A stretch of 64,000 nucleotides of DNA. It comes from an uncultured Rothia sp. Lineage in GTDB: Bacteria; Actinomycetota; Actinomycetes; Actinomycetales; Micrococcaceae. The stretch lies in NCBI GenBank assembly GCA_946221065.1, contig CAMIIO010000004.1, positions 186,001 to 250,000 on the forward strand, written 5' to 3'. Each line of letters opens with the position of its first letter. The first letter of the stretch is position 1. The notes beneath the pieces were generated by a model. That model was not told the DNA's origin. It saw nothing but the letters and a program-made list of their open reading frames with translations, and did not search any database. Both the position numbers and the translations under genes were made by a program. Positions 1 to 9,165 of this stretch are shown here, in pieces.

Positions 1-923
1 TGCACAGGTACGCCCCCGCCCAAGCGACGGTTAGCTTCGGTGAGCGAAAGCTTATAGTCCACGCCCATGACGTCGGCGCCGGCCTCATGCATTGCAGGTA
101 GCAGCTCGGCAGTTCCGGTACCAAAGTGAATACGGGGTACCCCAAAATCCTCAACGGCCGCCAGTGCCGTGGCGGAGTGCTTTTGGACGAACCTGCGGTA
201 ATCGGCTTCGGATAGGGAACCTGCCCAAGAGTCAAAGAGTTGCACGGCGCTGGCACCGGCCTCTACTTGAGCGCGTAAGAATTGACCGGCGGTACGAGCC
301 GCCCATTGCCCTAGGGCTTCCCAGGCTTCCGGCTCGGCGTGCATCATGGTACGCGGACGCAGGTGATCCCGTGAGGGGCCACCCTCCACCATGTAGGCAG
401 CAACGGTAAAAGGCGCGCCGGCAAAACCGATGAGCGGGGTATCTCCTAGTTCTGCCACCGTGAGCGCTACCGCTTCTCGGATGGGATCTAGCGCGGCGTC
501 GTCGAGTTCGGGTAAATTCTTGATGTCTTCCAGGGTGCGCACCGGAGTCTCCAAAACGGGACCGCGTCCGGGGACAATATCGACCTCCACACCGGCGAGC
601 TTCATGGGGATCACAATATCCGAGAAAAAGATTCCTGCATCCACACCGTGACGGCGCACCGGCTGCAAAGTAATTTCCGCGGCAAGCTTTGGAGTGAGGC
701 ATGCTTCCAGCATGGGAACACCCTCGCGTACCTGCAAATACTCGGGTAAAGACCGTCCAGCTTGGCGCATAAACCACACCGGCCGGTGCGCGCTGCTTCG
801 CCCAGTCAACGCCTGCAGCATGGGCGAATCCGCAACATGTGTGGTTCGCAAGGGGTGAGCCGGAGGAAGGTGACCCAGCTGTTCGCTCGTTAGCAGAGCA
901 CGTTGAGAATTTTTGGAAGTCAT
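1..923 (-). CDS. hemE: Uroporphyrinogen decarboxylase, 3' end cut by window edge
   Basis: Converts uroporphyrinogen III to coproporphyrinogen in the cytoplasm, a haem-branch step. The ATG at 921-923 opens a frame of about 307 codons that runs off the left edge without a stop; the family is about 350 residues, so roughly 40-50 C-terminal residues are missing. Visible family motifs are WFMRQAGRSLPEY (residues 50-62, with the substrate-binding Arg), DIVIPMKLAGVEVDIVPG, GFAGAPFTVAAYMVEGG and FDSWAGSLSEADY. It is divergent from hemA with about 158 bp between the two starts, so both haem genes probably share a promoter region. Confidence 0.95.
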   Translation of the reverse strand, partial: MTSKNSQRALLTSEQLGHLPPAHPLRTTHVADSPMLQALTGRSSAHRPVWFMRQAGRSLPEYLQVREGVPMLEACLTPKLAAEITLQPVRRHGVDAGIFFSDIVIPMKLAGVEVDIVPGRGPVLETPVRTLEDIKNLPELDDAALDPIREAVALTVAELGDTPLIGFAGAPFTVAAYMVEGGPSRDHLRPRTMMHAEPEAWEALGQWAARTAGQFLRAQVEAGASAVQLFDSWAGSLSEADYRRFVQKHSATALAAVEDFGVPRIHFGTGTAELLPAMHEAGADVMGVDYKLSLTEANRRLGGGVPV

Positions 924-1081
924 ACTTACTATTGTGCCAAGAAAAGCTGAGTATTTTACGAACACACCGTCACTTATTGAGAAACAGGTCACTGCTTTTC
1001 TGGGGAGGTGGAAGAGTTGAGGTCATTTAAGCCTCAAGATATTAGCCTTTGCCTAGCACCTCAGCTTATGATAAATAAGTC

Positions 1082-2377
1082 GTGACTATTTTTTCTCTTG
1101 TAGCATCTCATCGCACCGTGGATTTACGCACCGTGGCAGACCTAGCCAGCGGGGCTCAGTTGTTGAACCCGGATTCATTGACGGAAAAAGTTTCTGGCAT
1201 GGTTATTCTTCCTACCTGCAATCGTCTAGAAATTTACGGCGAGTACGATAGCGGCTCCGGAGCCACTACACAAAAAATAGAACTTGACGTAAATCGTGTG
1301 GCTACGGCAATTTTTACTCAGCTTGCAGCACTCTCTAACCTTCCTTTTGACGTCGTTGAGTCAAGTTTTGAGGTTCTCTACAACGAGCAGGTAGCCCACC
1401 ACCTTTTTACGGTTGCCTCCGGTTTAGAGTCCGCCGTCGTTGGGGAAAGCGAAATCACTGGACAAGTCCGCAGGGCTATCACCACGGCTCACGAAAACGG
1501 CGTGGCAAGCGGAAACCTTGTTCGCCTTTTTGATCAGGCAGCTAATACGGCCAAACGAGTAGGGCAACAAACGATGCTTCGTTCACGGGGTCGCTCGATA
1601 GTTTCCGTGGCATTAGACCTTGCCGACGAGGTTGCCGAGGGGCAGTGGTCTGAACGACGCGCGCTCATCTTTGGTACGGGTTCTTATGCCGGAGCAACCG
1701 TTGCCGCGCTCACCCGGCGAGGCTGCACCAATATTTCAGTTTTTTCCTACTCTAATCGTGCAGCTACTTTTGCCGACAAACGTGGTATCACACCTATACA
1801 GCCCGAGGATCTTCCCCAGGCGCTTGCCGAAGCTGACATCATCATCGGCTGTTCCGGCAGTTCCGCTCCTCTTGCCGCAAGCGCTATTCCCGCCGGGAAA
1901 CATATTATTCTTGACCTCGCACTCTCACGGGATTTCGCCCCAGAGATAGCTGACTTACCCAATGTGGAACTCATTACCTTAGAATCGGTTCGCTTAGCAG
2001 CGCCTCAGGAGACTGACCGGGCAGTTACCCTTGCCCGTAGTATTGTGGACAGCGCCGCAGCTGAATACACCGTCAAGGAAAAGGCACGTACAGTGGATGC
2101 TGCTATTGTTGCTTTGCGAGAACACACTCTGTCTATTCTGGATAGTGAACTTGATAAAGTGCGCAATCAATTCGGTTGCGGAGCTGCGGCAGATCAAATG
2201 GAATTTGCCATGCGACGCATGGTTAAATCTTTACTTCATACTCCTACTGTGCGTGCGCGTACGCTAGCCCAAGAAGGACGTGAAGACGAATATATTGCCG
2301 CTCTTGACGCACTCTACGGAATAGCCGTTGAAGCGGAGCACCCCTCCGAGCAGGATCGCCCAGCAAACGCTTCCTAA
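1082..2377 (+). CDS. hemA: Glutamyl-tRNA reductase
   Basis: First committed step of C5-pathway tetrapyrrole synthesis: NADPH-dependent reduction of glutamyl-tRNA to glutamate-1-semialdehyde. The protein has 431 residues (family about 420). The N-terminal catalytic domain has TCNRLEIYGEY at 45-55 with the nucleophilic Cys46. The region at 121-132 reads GESEITGQVRRA, where many homologues have GE-x-QILGQV, so this part is slightly divergent. The NADPH-binding core IFGTGSYAGATVAAL lies near residue 195, followed by the C-terminal dimerisation helix. The start is a GTG at 1082. It is divergent from hemE; the next gene (TetR) begins 80 bp after the stop. Confidence 0.96.
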   Translation: MTIFSLVASHRTVDLRTVADLASGAQLLNPDSLTEKVSGMVILPTCNRLEIYGEYDSGSGATTQKIELDVNRVATAIFTQLAALSNLPFDVVESSFEVLYNEQVAHHLFTVASGLESAVVGESEITGQVRRAITTAHENGVASGNLVRLFDQAANTAKRVGQQTMLRSRGRSIVSVALDLADEVAEGQWSERRALIFGTGSYAGATVAALTRRGCTNISVFSYSNRAATFADKRGITPIQPEDLPQALAEADIIIGCSGSSAPLAASAIPAGKHIILDLALSRDFAPEIADLPNVELITLESVRLAAPQETDRAVTLARSIVDSAAAEYTVKEKARTVDAAIVALREHTLSILDSELDKVRNQFGCGAAADQMEFAMRRMVKSLLHTPTVRARTLAQEGREDEYIAALDALYGIAVEAEHPSEQDRPANAS

Positions 2378-2456
2378 TCAAGCGGGTGGCCGTTCCATTA
2401 TTAGTGCAGTGTTCTCTTCTGCAACAGCAATATCTTTTAGGTCAAGGACTGCATTC

Positions 2457-3113
2457 GTGAGCGAATCCCAGAACAATCCCAGCACACCATCAACCACTGG
2501 CGATTCCCCCGCAGCCAACGTGCGCCTACCCAAAGAACTCCGCAGGCAACAGCTTATTCTTTCGGCACTGCGTGTTTTTTCCTCGCAGGGTTATCACATC
2601 ACTACCATGAACCATATTGCTTCAGCGGCCGACGTCACCAAGCCCGTGCTCTACCAGCACTTTACGTCTAAACGAGAGCTGTACCTTGCGGTTCTTGACG
2701 AACAAATTACCGGACTGGTACAGCAGATTGCCGCGGCATTGCACGGCACAGAGGTTAATAGGGAGCGTGTGGAAAACGCGCTCAGTGCTTTTTTTGAGTT
2801 TATCCGCAACAACCCGCAAGGGTATCGCATTATTTTTGAGTCCGATGTTCAGAGCGATCTGGCTGCTCAAGAACGACTGGATACGCTATACAGCGAGGTT
2901 GCCGTTACCATTGCCGGGATTTTAGGGCCTAACGCCGGTCTTTCTACCTCCGAATCAATTCTGCTCTCCCGAACCCTTGCAGGTATGGTTATTTCCGCAA
3001 CTCAACATGCGCTCAGCCAGGGAGCCGGCCCGGCAGAGCTCGCTCACGTAGAAAAACTTGTGTTCCGCCTGGCTTGGGGAGGTATCTCCATTATTGATGA
3101 AGACTGGAAGTAA
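2457..3113 (+). CDS. TetR/AcrR-family transcriptional regulator
   Basis: A one-component DNA-binding regulator of about 218 residues; the ligand is unknown. The frame is open from 2328, inside hemA, but GTG at 2457 is preferred: an AAGGA-like site (about 2444-2448) lies at good spacing, and the extra upstream residues are low-complexity and out of family. The N-terminal helix-turn-helix is clear at about residues 49-71 (TTMNHIASAADVTKPVLYQH, then FTSKRELY). The C-terminal half is a helical ligand/dimer domain. The order TetR, DUF3107, DEAD-box helicase resembles the mycobacterial Rv3208-Rv3208A neighbourhood, so this is probably a core actinobacterial regulator. Confidence 0.85.
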   Translation: MSESQNNPSTPSTTGDSPAANVRLPKELRRQQLILSALRVFSSQGYHITTMNHIASAADVTKPVLYQHFTSKRELYLAVLDEQITGLVQQIAAALHGTEVNRERVENALSAFFEFIRNNPQGYRIIFESDVQSDLAAQERLDTLYSEVAVTIAGILGPNAGLSTSESILLSRTLAGMVISATQHALSQGAGPAELAHVEKLVFRLAWGGISIIDEDWK

Positions 3114-3231
3114 ATATGTTCCAGATAGTGCACCGCTAGTTAGCTGACAGTGATATTTGAGCGGTTGACGCGGCGTAGGCTTTACACTGGGACATTAAGA
3201 ACCCATATCATTTGTGGCTAAGGAGTAACCC

Positions 3232-3459
3232 ATGGAAATCAAAATTGCCGTACAGCACATTCAACGCGAAATCACCATCGATACCGACGAGTCAGCAGAC
3301 GATGTGAAAGCAAAGGTAGCAGCGGCTCTTTCTAACGGTGCGCTATTAGAACTAACCAGCTCCAAAGGTGCTACAACCCTGATTCCCGCTGAGCAGATTG
3401 GTTATGTAGAGCTCGGGGCAGAATCCAAGCCGCGCATTGGGTTTGGCTTCGGCGAGTAA
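3232..3459 (+). CDS. DUF3107 family protein (TB9.4-like)
   Basis: A 75-residue actinobacterial protein of unknown function. It begins MEIKIAVQHIQREI and ends GAESKPRIGFGFGE. The conserved ending RIGFGFG and the size match the DUF3107 family, whose mycobacterial member (Rv3208A, TB9.4) sits beside a TetR gene as here. A strong Shine-Dalgarno (AAGGAG, ending about 6 bases before ATG 3232) fits high expression. A clear terminator follows. Confidence 0.85.
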   Translation: MEIKIAVQHIQREITIDTDESADDVKAKVAAALSNGALLELTSSKGATTLIPAEQIGYVELGAESKPRIGFGFGE

Positions 3460-3493
3460 TTTTATCGAGTCATTTTTATTTAGGCTACGGCAC

Positions 3494-3531
3494 TAAGCAG
3501 TGAAGCATTGTTGCTTCACTGCTTAATTTTT
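3494..3531 (+). terminator. Intrinsic terminator after DUF3107
   Basis: A perfect 14-bp stem (taagcagtgaagca paired with tgcttcactgctta), a 4-base loop, then a T-rich tract (atttttggg). It separates the DUF3107 gene from the helicase, which should therefore have its own promoter in 3532-3700. Confidence 0.85.
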
Positions 3532-3716
3532 GGGTATTTGCTAGACTGAATTTGTTCAATAGATGCCCGATCGTAGTGATCTATACATTCTTTTATCGGT
3601 TTTCCGTTCTTCATACGTTGAAAACAGTTATTTTCGCGGTCGGCTTCCCCACGAGCGTCCTGCCCCCCTTTAACGGTGTATGCAGTAGATGCTCAACATT
3701 TTTCAAGGATTCGATT

Positions 3717-5348
3717 GTGACAGAAGAAAACACAACATTTGCCGACTACGGCGTACGTGAAGACATCAGTACGGCTCTGGCAGAGCGCGGCATTACCACT
3801 CCCTTCCCCATTCAAGCACTCACCCTACCCGTGGCGCTGGAAGGTCACGACATCATTGGTCAGGCTAAAACGGGTACGGGTAAAACCTTAGGGTTTGGAC
3901 TACCGGTAATTCAGCGAGTTGTGGGACGCGACGACGAAAAATGGGCTTCATTATCCTCCCCCGGCGCTCCTCAGGCACTCATTGTGGTCCCTACCCGTGA
4001 GCTTGCTATTCAGGTGGGGTCGGATCTTGACGCCGCGGCCGCACAACGTAATGCCCGAGTAATTACCCTCTACGGCGGTATGCCCTATGAGCAGCAGGTA
4101 AAAATCCTGGATCGGGGCGTGGAAATCGTCGTAGGTACTCCGGGTCGTCTCATTGACTTACACCGCCAGAAGAAGCTAAATCTCTCGCAGGTGCGTATGG
4201 TGGTCTTAGACGAAGCCGACGAAATGCTGGATTTGGGTTTCTTGCCCGACGTCGAAAGGCTCCTTGCCGCGCTGCCCGAGGTGCGCCAGACCATGCTGTT
4301 CTCGGCAACCATGCCCGGCCCCGTGCTCACCATGGCACGGCGCTATATGAACAAGCCCATGCACATTCAGGCTTCCTCCCCCGATGATGAGTCCATTACC
4401 AAGGCTTCGATTCGTCAGGTAATTTATCGGGCGCACCCCATGGATAAGGACGAGCTGGTGGGCAGGATTTTGCGCGCCAACGGACGCGGACGAACCATTA
4501 TCTTTACCAAAACCAAACGCTCGGCCGCCAAACTCGCAGATGAGCTAAAGAGTCGCGGTTTCGCAGCGGGCGCCCTGCACGGCGATCTCAACCAGGGTGC
4601 CCGCGAGCAAGCTCTTCAGGCTTTCCGCGATGACCGTGTAGACGTACTGGTAGCCACAGACGTCGCCGCCCGCGGTATCGACGTGGACGACGTCACGCAC
4701 GTCATTAACTTCCAGTGCCCCGAGGACGAGAAAACGTATCTGCACCGCGTAGGTCGTACCGGCCGTGCAGCCAATAAGGGCACCGCCGTGACGCTGGTGG
4801 ATTGGGAAGATATGCCTCGCTGGGCGCTGATTAATAAGGCGCTGGAGCTGGGTGTTCCCGAACCGGTAGAAACCTACTCTTCCTCCGAACACCTCTTTGT
4901 GGACCTTGATATTCCCGCCGAGTCTAAGGGCAAGCTCCCCAAGGAGGAACAGACTAAGGAAGGAATGAGCCAGCAGAATTCATTTGAGCGTTCCGATCGT
5001 TCTCGTGGCGGTCGCGGAGGACGCGATAGTCGTTCTGCATCTCGCTCTCGTTCTTCTCGCGAGCACTCCGGTAGCTCCCGCGATGGTCAGCGTGGGCAGA
5101 GGGGACGTTCGCGCCGGCGTTCGGGTTCCGATACTCACGCCGATAATAAGCAGAATCAGGATAACTCTGTAGAAGCGTCCGCTTCGGGGAAAGAGGGTCA
5201 TGGTTCTACCCGCCGTCGCCGTCCTCGATCCGCCGAGGGTGCAGGGGCTACCCGTCGCGAACGTACGGTAGAGACTACGGGAGAAGGTTCGCGCCGGCGT
5301 CGTCGCCGTCGTCCGCGTAGTCAGGGCTCGGATTCTACCAAGAGCTAA
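3717..5348 (+). CDS. DEAD-box ATP-dependent RNA helicase
   Basis: Cytoplasmic RNA helicase/RNP remodelling factor of 543 residues. GTG 3717 is chosen because AAGGA lies 7 bases upstream and the Q-motif begins right after; the frame is open further upstream (3552), but that part looks non-coding. Motifs in order: Q-motif (FADYGVREDI... PFPIQ, 8-33), Walker A AKTGTGKT (50-57), PTRELAIQV, TPGRLIDL, DEAD box at about 165-168 (LDEADEMLDLGF), SAT (FSATMP), VATDVAARGIDV and HRVGRTGRA. From about residue 418 the tail is low-complexity and rich in Arg, Ser and Gly (GGRGG and RRRRRRP-type blocks), typical of an RNA-binding extension in actinobacterial RhlE/DeaD-like proteins. Confidence 0.95.
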   Translation: MTEENTTFADYGVREDISTALAERGITTPFPIQALTLPVALEGHDIIGQAKTGTGKTLGFGLPVIQRVVGRDDEKWASLSSPGAPQALIVVPTRELAIQVGSDLDAAAAQRNARVITLYGGMPYEQQVKILDRGVEIVVGTPGRLIDLHRQKKLNLSQVRMVVLDEADEMLDLGFLPDVERLLAALPEVRQTMLFSATMPGPVLTMARRYMNKPMHIQASSPDDESITKASIRQVIYRAHPMDKDELVGRILRANGRGRTIIFTKTKRSAAKLADELKSRGFAAGALHGDLNQGAREQALQAFRDDRVDVLVATDVAARGIDVDDVTHVINFQCPEDEKTYLHRVGRTGRAANKGTAVTLVDWEDMPRWALINKALELGVPEPVETYSSSEHLFVDLDIPAESKGKLPKEEQTKEGMSQQNSFERSDRSRGGRGGRDSRSASRSRSSREHSGSSRDGQRGQRGRSRRRSGSDTHADNKQNQDNSVEASASGKEGHGSTRRRRPRSAEGAGATRRERTVETTGEGSRRRRRRRPRSQGSDSTKS

Positions 5349-5363
5349 GAACGTGCTGTGAGG

Positions 5364-5409
5364 TGCGGGGGGATTATTCATCACGAATAGTCTCCCGCAT
5401 TTTTCTTTT
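5364..5409 (+). terminator. Terminator after the DEAD-box helicase
   Basis: Imperfect stem tgcggg-gga-t-tattc paired with gaata-gtc-tcccgca, followed by ttttcttt. It lies between the convergent helicase and PHP genes; the U-tract favours plus-strand termination. Confidence 0.7.
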
Positions 5410-5432
5410 GAACGATGGGTGTACAAAAGTAG

Positions 5433-6263
5433 CTAGTGGGTTACTGCTTGTTCTCGAATCCGTGCCACGGTGTCTCGATCGGTTGTGTTTTCACCGAGAT
5501 GGTTAGGTTTTCCGGTGCCGTGGTAGTCGGAGGACCCGGTAATGAGTAGGTTGCGGCGTTGAGCAAGCTGGAGTAACCAGGCACGGTCTTCTGTTGAATT
5601 GTCGCGGTGATAGATTTCTAGTCCGGCGAGTCCGGCGTCAATCATCGTCTCTAGGGTTTCTTCGGTAATCACCCTGCCACGGGACCGAGCGCGCGGGTGC
5701 GCAATAATGGGTACTCCCCCGGCTTCTCGTACCAGGCGGACGGCGTCGATGGGGGAAACCGCGTAGTGGCTCACGTAGTACCGTGACTGGGGTGTGAGGA
5801 TGCTAGCAAAGGCTTCAGAACGGGTGCTCACAACTCCGGCAACTACTAGAGCGTCGGCAATGTGTGGTCTTCCAACGGTGGCACCCTCACCGGTTTGTTC
5901 TTGCACGTTCTCCCAGGTAATGGGAAAGTCTTCGCTGAGGCGTTCTACCATGAGCTGGGCACGATTCACGCGGGAGGCACGAGCCTTACCGATTTCTTCT
6001 AATAGTGGGACGTAGGTTGGGTCGTGCAAATAGCTCAGCAAATGCACGCTCCTGCCTGCGTGGGAGCAGGAAATTTCCATTCCCGGTATAAAGTCGAGCC
6101 CGGCTGTGGCGGCACATTCTGCGGCTTCTTTCCATCCCGCGGTGGTGTCGTGGTCGGTCAGCGCAAAACCTTCCAGCCCCGTGCCGCTGATCTCTTGCAC
6201 GAGCTCAGCTACGGTCTGGGTGCCGTCAGAAATCTTTGAGTGAATGTGAAGGTCGTAGCCCAT
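5433..6263 (-). CDS. PHP-domain phosphoesterase (RNase AM/YciV-like)
   Basis: A 276-residue metal-dependent phosphoesterase of the PHP superfamily, probably acting on 3',5'-nucleotide bisphosphates or 5' RNA ends as in YciV/RNase AM (family knowledge). Metal-ligand motifs are present: DLHIHSKISDG (4-14), LTDHDT (about 36-41), a central Glu/His region (FIPGMEISCSHAG), IAHPRA and SSDYHG near the C-terminus. It is convergent with the helicase and divergent from pepP. The exact substrate cannot be read from the sequence. Confidence 0.88.
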   Translation of the reverse strand: MGYDLHIHSKISDGTQTVAELVQEISGTGLEGFALTDHDTTAGWKEAAECAATAGLDFIPGMEISCSHAGRSVHLLSYLHDPTYVPLLEEIGKARASRVNRAQLMVERLSEDFPITWENVQEQTGEGATVGRPHIADALVVAGVVSTRSEAFASILTPQSRYYVSHYAVSPIDAVRLVREAGGVPIIAHPRARSRGRVITEETLETMIDAGLAGLEIYHRDNSTEDRAWLLQLAQRRNLLITGSSDYHGTGKPNHLGENTTDRDTVARIREQAVTH

Positions 6264-6356
6264 ATTTATATCTTAGGCAAGAATTAGCCGGGCTGTTGCA
6301 TTGCCGGCAGTGAACGGTGTGCAAGCTGCCGGTTCAGCGGTATTAGAGTGGGTGTT

Positions 6357-7904
6357 ATGAACACTTCAGAGAATCTTTCCGAGAATTCCGATCAGCCCCT
6401 TGAAGAGCGCGTGAATAACCGCTCGCAGCCGCCTAAGTCGCAGGCTTTTACAGAGTTTATGGCATCCCAGTGGAAGGCTGCGGACACCGAACTTCCCGCT
6501 CGTGCTCGGGTGGCAGATTTTGCTGCTGCTCGACGTCATGCGATTTCGCTTAAGTTTCCCGGCGAGCGTCTGGTGATTCCTGCCGGTCCCCTCAAAGTTC
6601 GCTCTAACGATACCGACTATCGTTTCCGCCCGCATTCTGCTTTTGCGCACCAAACAGGTTTGGGTACGGATCATGAGCCTGACGCCGTGCTCGTCTTTGA
6701 GCCGGTGGAGGAAGGTGCCGGCGATGATGGCTCCAATCATGAGGTGACTCTGTATTTCCGCCCGCTGGCAGGGCGCGACTCGGCGCAGTTCTATCAGGAT
6801 CCTCGTTACGGTGAGTTCTGGATTGGTCCGCGTCCTACTCTGGCGGCGATTGAGGCAGAGTTTGGTGTGCGCACTAAGGACCTTTCCGAGCTTGAGGTGG
6901 CGATTACTAAGAACGCTGGCAATAAAGCTTTGGGCGGAGTGCAGATTCGTCTGGTTCGCGCCGTGGATGAGAATATTGACGCACTGGTTGATACCTCACG
7001 CTATAACACCGGTGTTGATTTGGAGCAGGCAGATGCCACCGACGCCGTGCTCACCGAGGCGCTCTCCGAAGCCCGTTTGGTCAAAGACGAGATAGAAGTT
7101 GAGAATCTACGCCGCTCGGTGCAGCACACTATTGAGGGCTTTGAGAACGTGATTCGGGCTCTTCCTCGCGCCACCGGGCACCGCCGTGGCGAGCGGGTGA
7201 TTGAGGGCGCGTTCTTTGCTAAGGCGCGTGAGGAGGGTAATGATCTTGGCTACGACACCATTGCCGCCTGTGGTAATAACGCCACGATTCTGCACTGGAT
7301 CCATAACACTGGCACGGTGGAAGAGGGCAAGCTGGTGCTACTCGATGCCGGTGTAGAGGACGATACCCTCTACACTGCCGACGTTACCCGCACCTTCCCC
7401 GTCAACGGCAAATTCACCGAAGTTCAGGCAAAGGCATATCAAGCGGTATTAGATGCCGCCGACGCCGCGTTCAAGGCAGCGATTCCGGGTAATAAGTTCC
7501 GCGATGTTCATGCCGCCGCAATGGAGGTGCTGGCAGCGCGTCTTGAACAGTGGGGTATTTTGCCTGTCTCTGCCGAAGAGTCTCTCTCGGAGAACGGTGG
7601 GCAGCATCGCCGCTGGATGCCACACGGTACAAGTCACCATTTGGGCCTGGACGTACACGACTGTGCTCAGGCAAAGCGGGAGCTGTATATCGACGGTGTG
7701 ATTGAGCCCGGTATGGTATTCACTATTGAGCCCGGTTTGTACTTCAAGGAAGAGGACCTTGCAATCCCCGAGGAGCTACGCGGTATCGGTATTCGTTTGG
7801 AGGATGACGTGCTGATTACCGAAGATGGCAATGAGAATCTTTCGAAGGATCTGCCTCGCACCATAGAAGAGATTGAGGCATGGATGACACAGCTCGCTGA
7901 CTAA
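6357..7904 (+). CDS. pepP: Xaa-Pro aminopeptidase (M24B)
   Basis: A cytoplasmic dinuclear-metal aminopeptidase that removes an N-terminal residue preceding proline. ATG 6357 gives 515 residues; the in-frame GTG at 6348 is less likely. An N-terminal aminopeptidase-P domain (FRPHSAFAHQTGLGTDHEPD) is followed by the pita-bread catalytic domain with metal ligands in LLDAGVEDDTLYTADVTRTF (two Asp), HHLGLDVHD (His), FTIEPGLYF (Glu) and GIGIRLEDDVLI (Glu). It is longer than E. coli PepP (441), as is usual in actinobacteria. A GC-rich hairpin follows the stop. Confidence 0.94.
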   Translation: MNTSENLSENSDQPLEERVNNRSQPPKSQAFTEFMASQWKAADTELPARARVADFAAARRHAISLKFPGERLVIPAGPLKVRSNDTDYRFRPHSAFAHQTGLGTDHEPDAVLVFEPVEEGAGDDGSNHEVTLYFRPLAGRDSAQFYQDPRYGEFWIGPRPTLAAIEAEFGVRTKDLSELEVAITKNAGNKALGGVQIRLVRAVDENIDALVDTSRYNTGVDLEQADATDAVLTEALSEARLVKDEIEVENLRRSVQHTIEGFENVIRALPRATGHRRGERVIEGAFFAKAREEGNDLGYDTIAACGNNATILHWIHNTGTVEEGKLVLLDAGVEDDTLYTADVTRTFPVNGKFTEVQAKAYQAVLDAADAAFKAAIPGNKFRDVHAAAMEVLAARLEQWGILPVSAEESLSENGGQHRRWMPHGTSHHLGLDVHDCAQAKRELYIDGVIEPGMVFTIEPGLYFKEEDLAIPEELRGIGIRLEDDVLITEDGNENLSKDLPRTIEEIEAWMTQLAD

Positions 7905-7935
7905 GCTGAGATCCTATTTGCGGTGAACATATCTA

Positions 7936-7980
7936 AAGACCCCGGGGTGCTCGTTCTGTAACGATTATCCCGGGGTCTTG
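7936..7980. terminator. GC-rich hairpin after pepP
   Basis: Arms aagaccccggg and cccggggtctt pair perfectly around a loop of about 23 bases. No strong T-tract follows, but the position between convergent pepP and the stress protein gene fits a bidirectional terminator. Confidence 0.6.
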
Positions 7981-8043
7981 GTATGTCTTAGTGGGTAAAG
8001 GGTGATAAACAACGTCCGGGTGTGGACGATACTTCCCGGCAGT

Positions 8044-8979
8044 TTAGTCTTGGCGTGGATTTTTCATGTGGCGTGGGCTCTCGCCGGTTTCCTGTGCGCG
8101 GTGTGAGCCGGAGGTGGTTTCAGTTTCCTGGGTGCGTTCTGTGGGAGTGGACTCGCCAAATTTCTTGGGCAAACGTTCGCTCACGGGTTCGTAAGCAGGA
8201 GCCTGACGGATGGATTCAGCTACCTCACGCTCGTCAGCTTGTTTACCGTAGCGGTGCTGGCTCTGTTCTTCACGAACCTGCTCAATCCGTTCGGAAGGAT
8301 CTTGCGGGGCAGGTTCGGTGCGCACGGCGCGAGCGTACTCTTCGGGGTCATCAATGCGCAAACCAAACTTACCGCCGGCAGGCGATCCGTCCTTGTTATA
8401 TGCCGGGCCAACAAAGGAGGTGGTATCTGAGGGCTGCTGCTGCGGAGCTTCTGGCGCTGGATGTGTGGGAGCCTGTTGCTGGAAGCCCTGAGAGGGCTGC
8501 TGAGGGGAGCCCAGTACCTGACGCGCAGCTGCTGCGGCGTGGCCTGTGCCCATCAGAGAGAAAGCCGAGGGAATCGACTGCGAGCGCATCTGGAAAGCAC
8601 CCGACTTATTCGAACGAGAAAACGATAGAACCCCGCTAATCATCCAGATAGCAATACCTAGCGGAATAGACATCACGAGGTGAGAAATCACTTCGGTCTG
8701 TGTAAAGATAGCGGTTACTAGACCAATCAGGGCACCAAATATGGCGCCGGAGAAGGCCGAGCTGAGAGCAACGCGCGGGTAGGAGAGCTTCCCTACAAAG
8801 TATTCCACCTGTTTTACGTCGTGGCCCACAACAAAGAATGCCTGCGCTGGTAGTCCGGCGCCGGTAATTTGGGCCATTGCCGCATCAAGCTCACGGCGGG
8901 AAGAAAAATTTTGTACTAATTCGCCGCGCGGAATAGAGCCGGCTTCTGGAATGATTGGGGATAAGTTCTGTTCGTCCAT
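8044..8979 (-). CDS. General-stress-protein-17M-like membrane protein
   Basis: A 311-residue protein from ATG 8979 (MDEQNLSP), chosen over an upstream in-frame start because of a GAGAG ribosome site and because the family domain starts soon after. Residues about 20-75 match the YflT/GSP17M fold (NFSSRRELDAAMAQITGAGL... FFVVGHDVKQVEYFVGKLSY). Two adjacent hydrophobic segments follow (SSAFSGAIFGALIGLVTAIF and SHLVMSIPLGIAIWMISGVL). The remaining 150 residues are a disordered Gln/Pro/Glu-rich tail. In actinobacteria such proteins often neighbour MgtE-like CBS genes, as here. Function unknown; probably a membrane stress protein. Confidence 0.8.
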   Translation of the reverse strand: MDEQNLSPIIPEAGSIPRGELVQNFSSRRELDAAMAQITGAGLPAQAFFVVGHDVKQVEYFVGKLSYPRVALSSAFSGAIFGALIGLVTAIFTQTEVISHLVMSIPLGIAIWMISGVLSFSRSNKSGAFQMRSQSIPSAFSLMGTGHAAAAARQVLGSPQQPSQGFQQQAPTHPAPEAPQQQPSDTTSFVGPAYNKDGSPAGGKFGLRIDDPEEYARAVRTEPAPQDPSERIEQVREEQSQHRYGKQADEREVAESIRQAPAYEPVSERLPKKFGESTPTERTQETETTSGSHRAQETGESPRHMKNPRQD

Positions 8980-9165
8980 GCTCTCTATTTTCGCTGGGTC
9001 TGCCCTAAATAGCGAGCCGAAGCGGGTATATCGCAACCGGCGAAACGTTCCGGAAGGAAGTGCGCAGATTTTGCCGGCTTTACGGGCTTCACCGTTTGAA
9101 TAGTCTTAGCTCACATTTTCAAACCTTGATCCATAATTCTGTATAAACCGCGTAATCTTGTAAAG

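Noticed and set aside
232..777. 181-codon open frame on the minus strand
   Set aside because: Out-of-frame reading inside hemE; the true hemE frame runs off the window edge and shows all family motifs.
4972..5340. Tandem repeats in the helicase 3' end as a repeat array or CRISPR
   Set aside because: The repeats are codon-level Arg/Ser/Gly runs within a continuous helicase frame, not spaced identical units.
8022..8639. 205-codon open frame on the plus strand
   Set aside because: Antisense to the low-complexity tail of the GSP17M-like protein.
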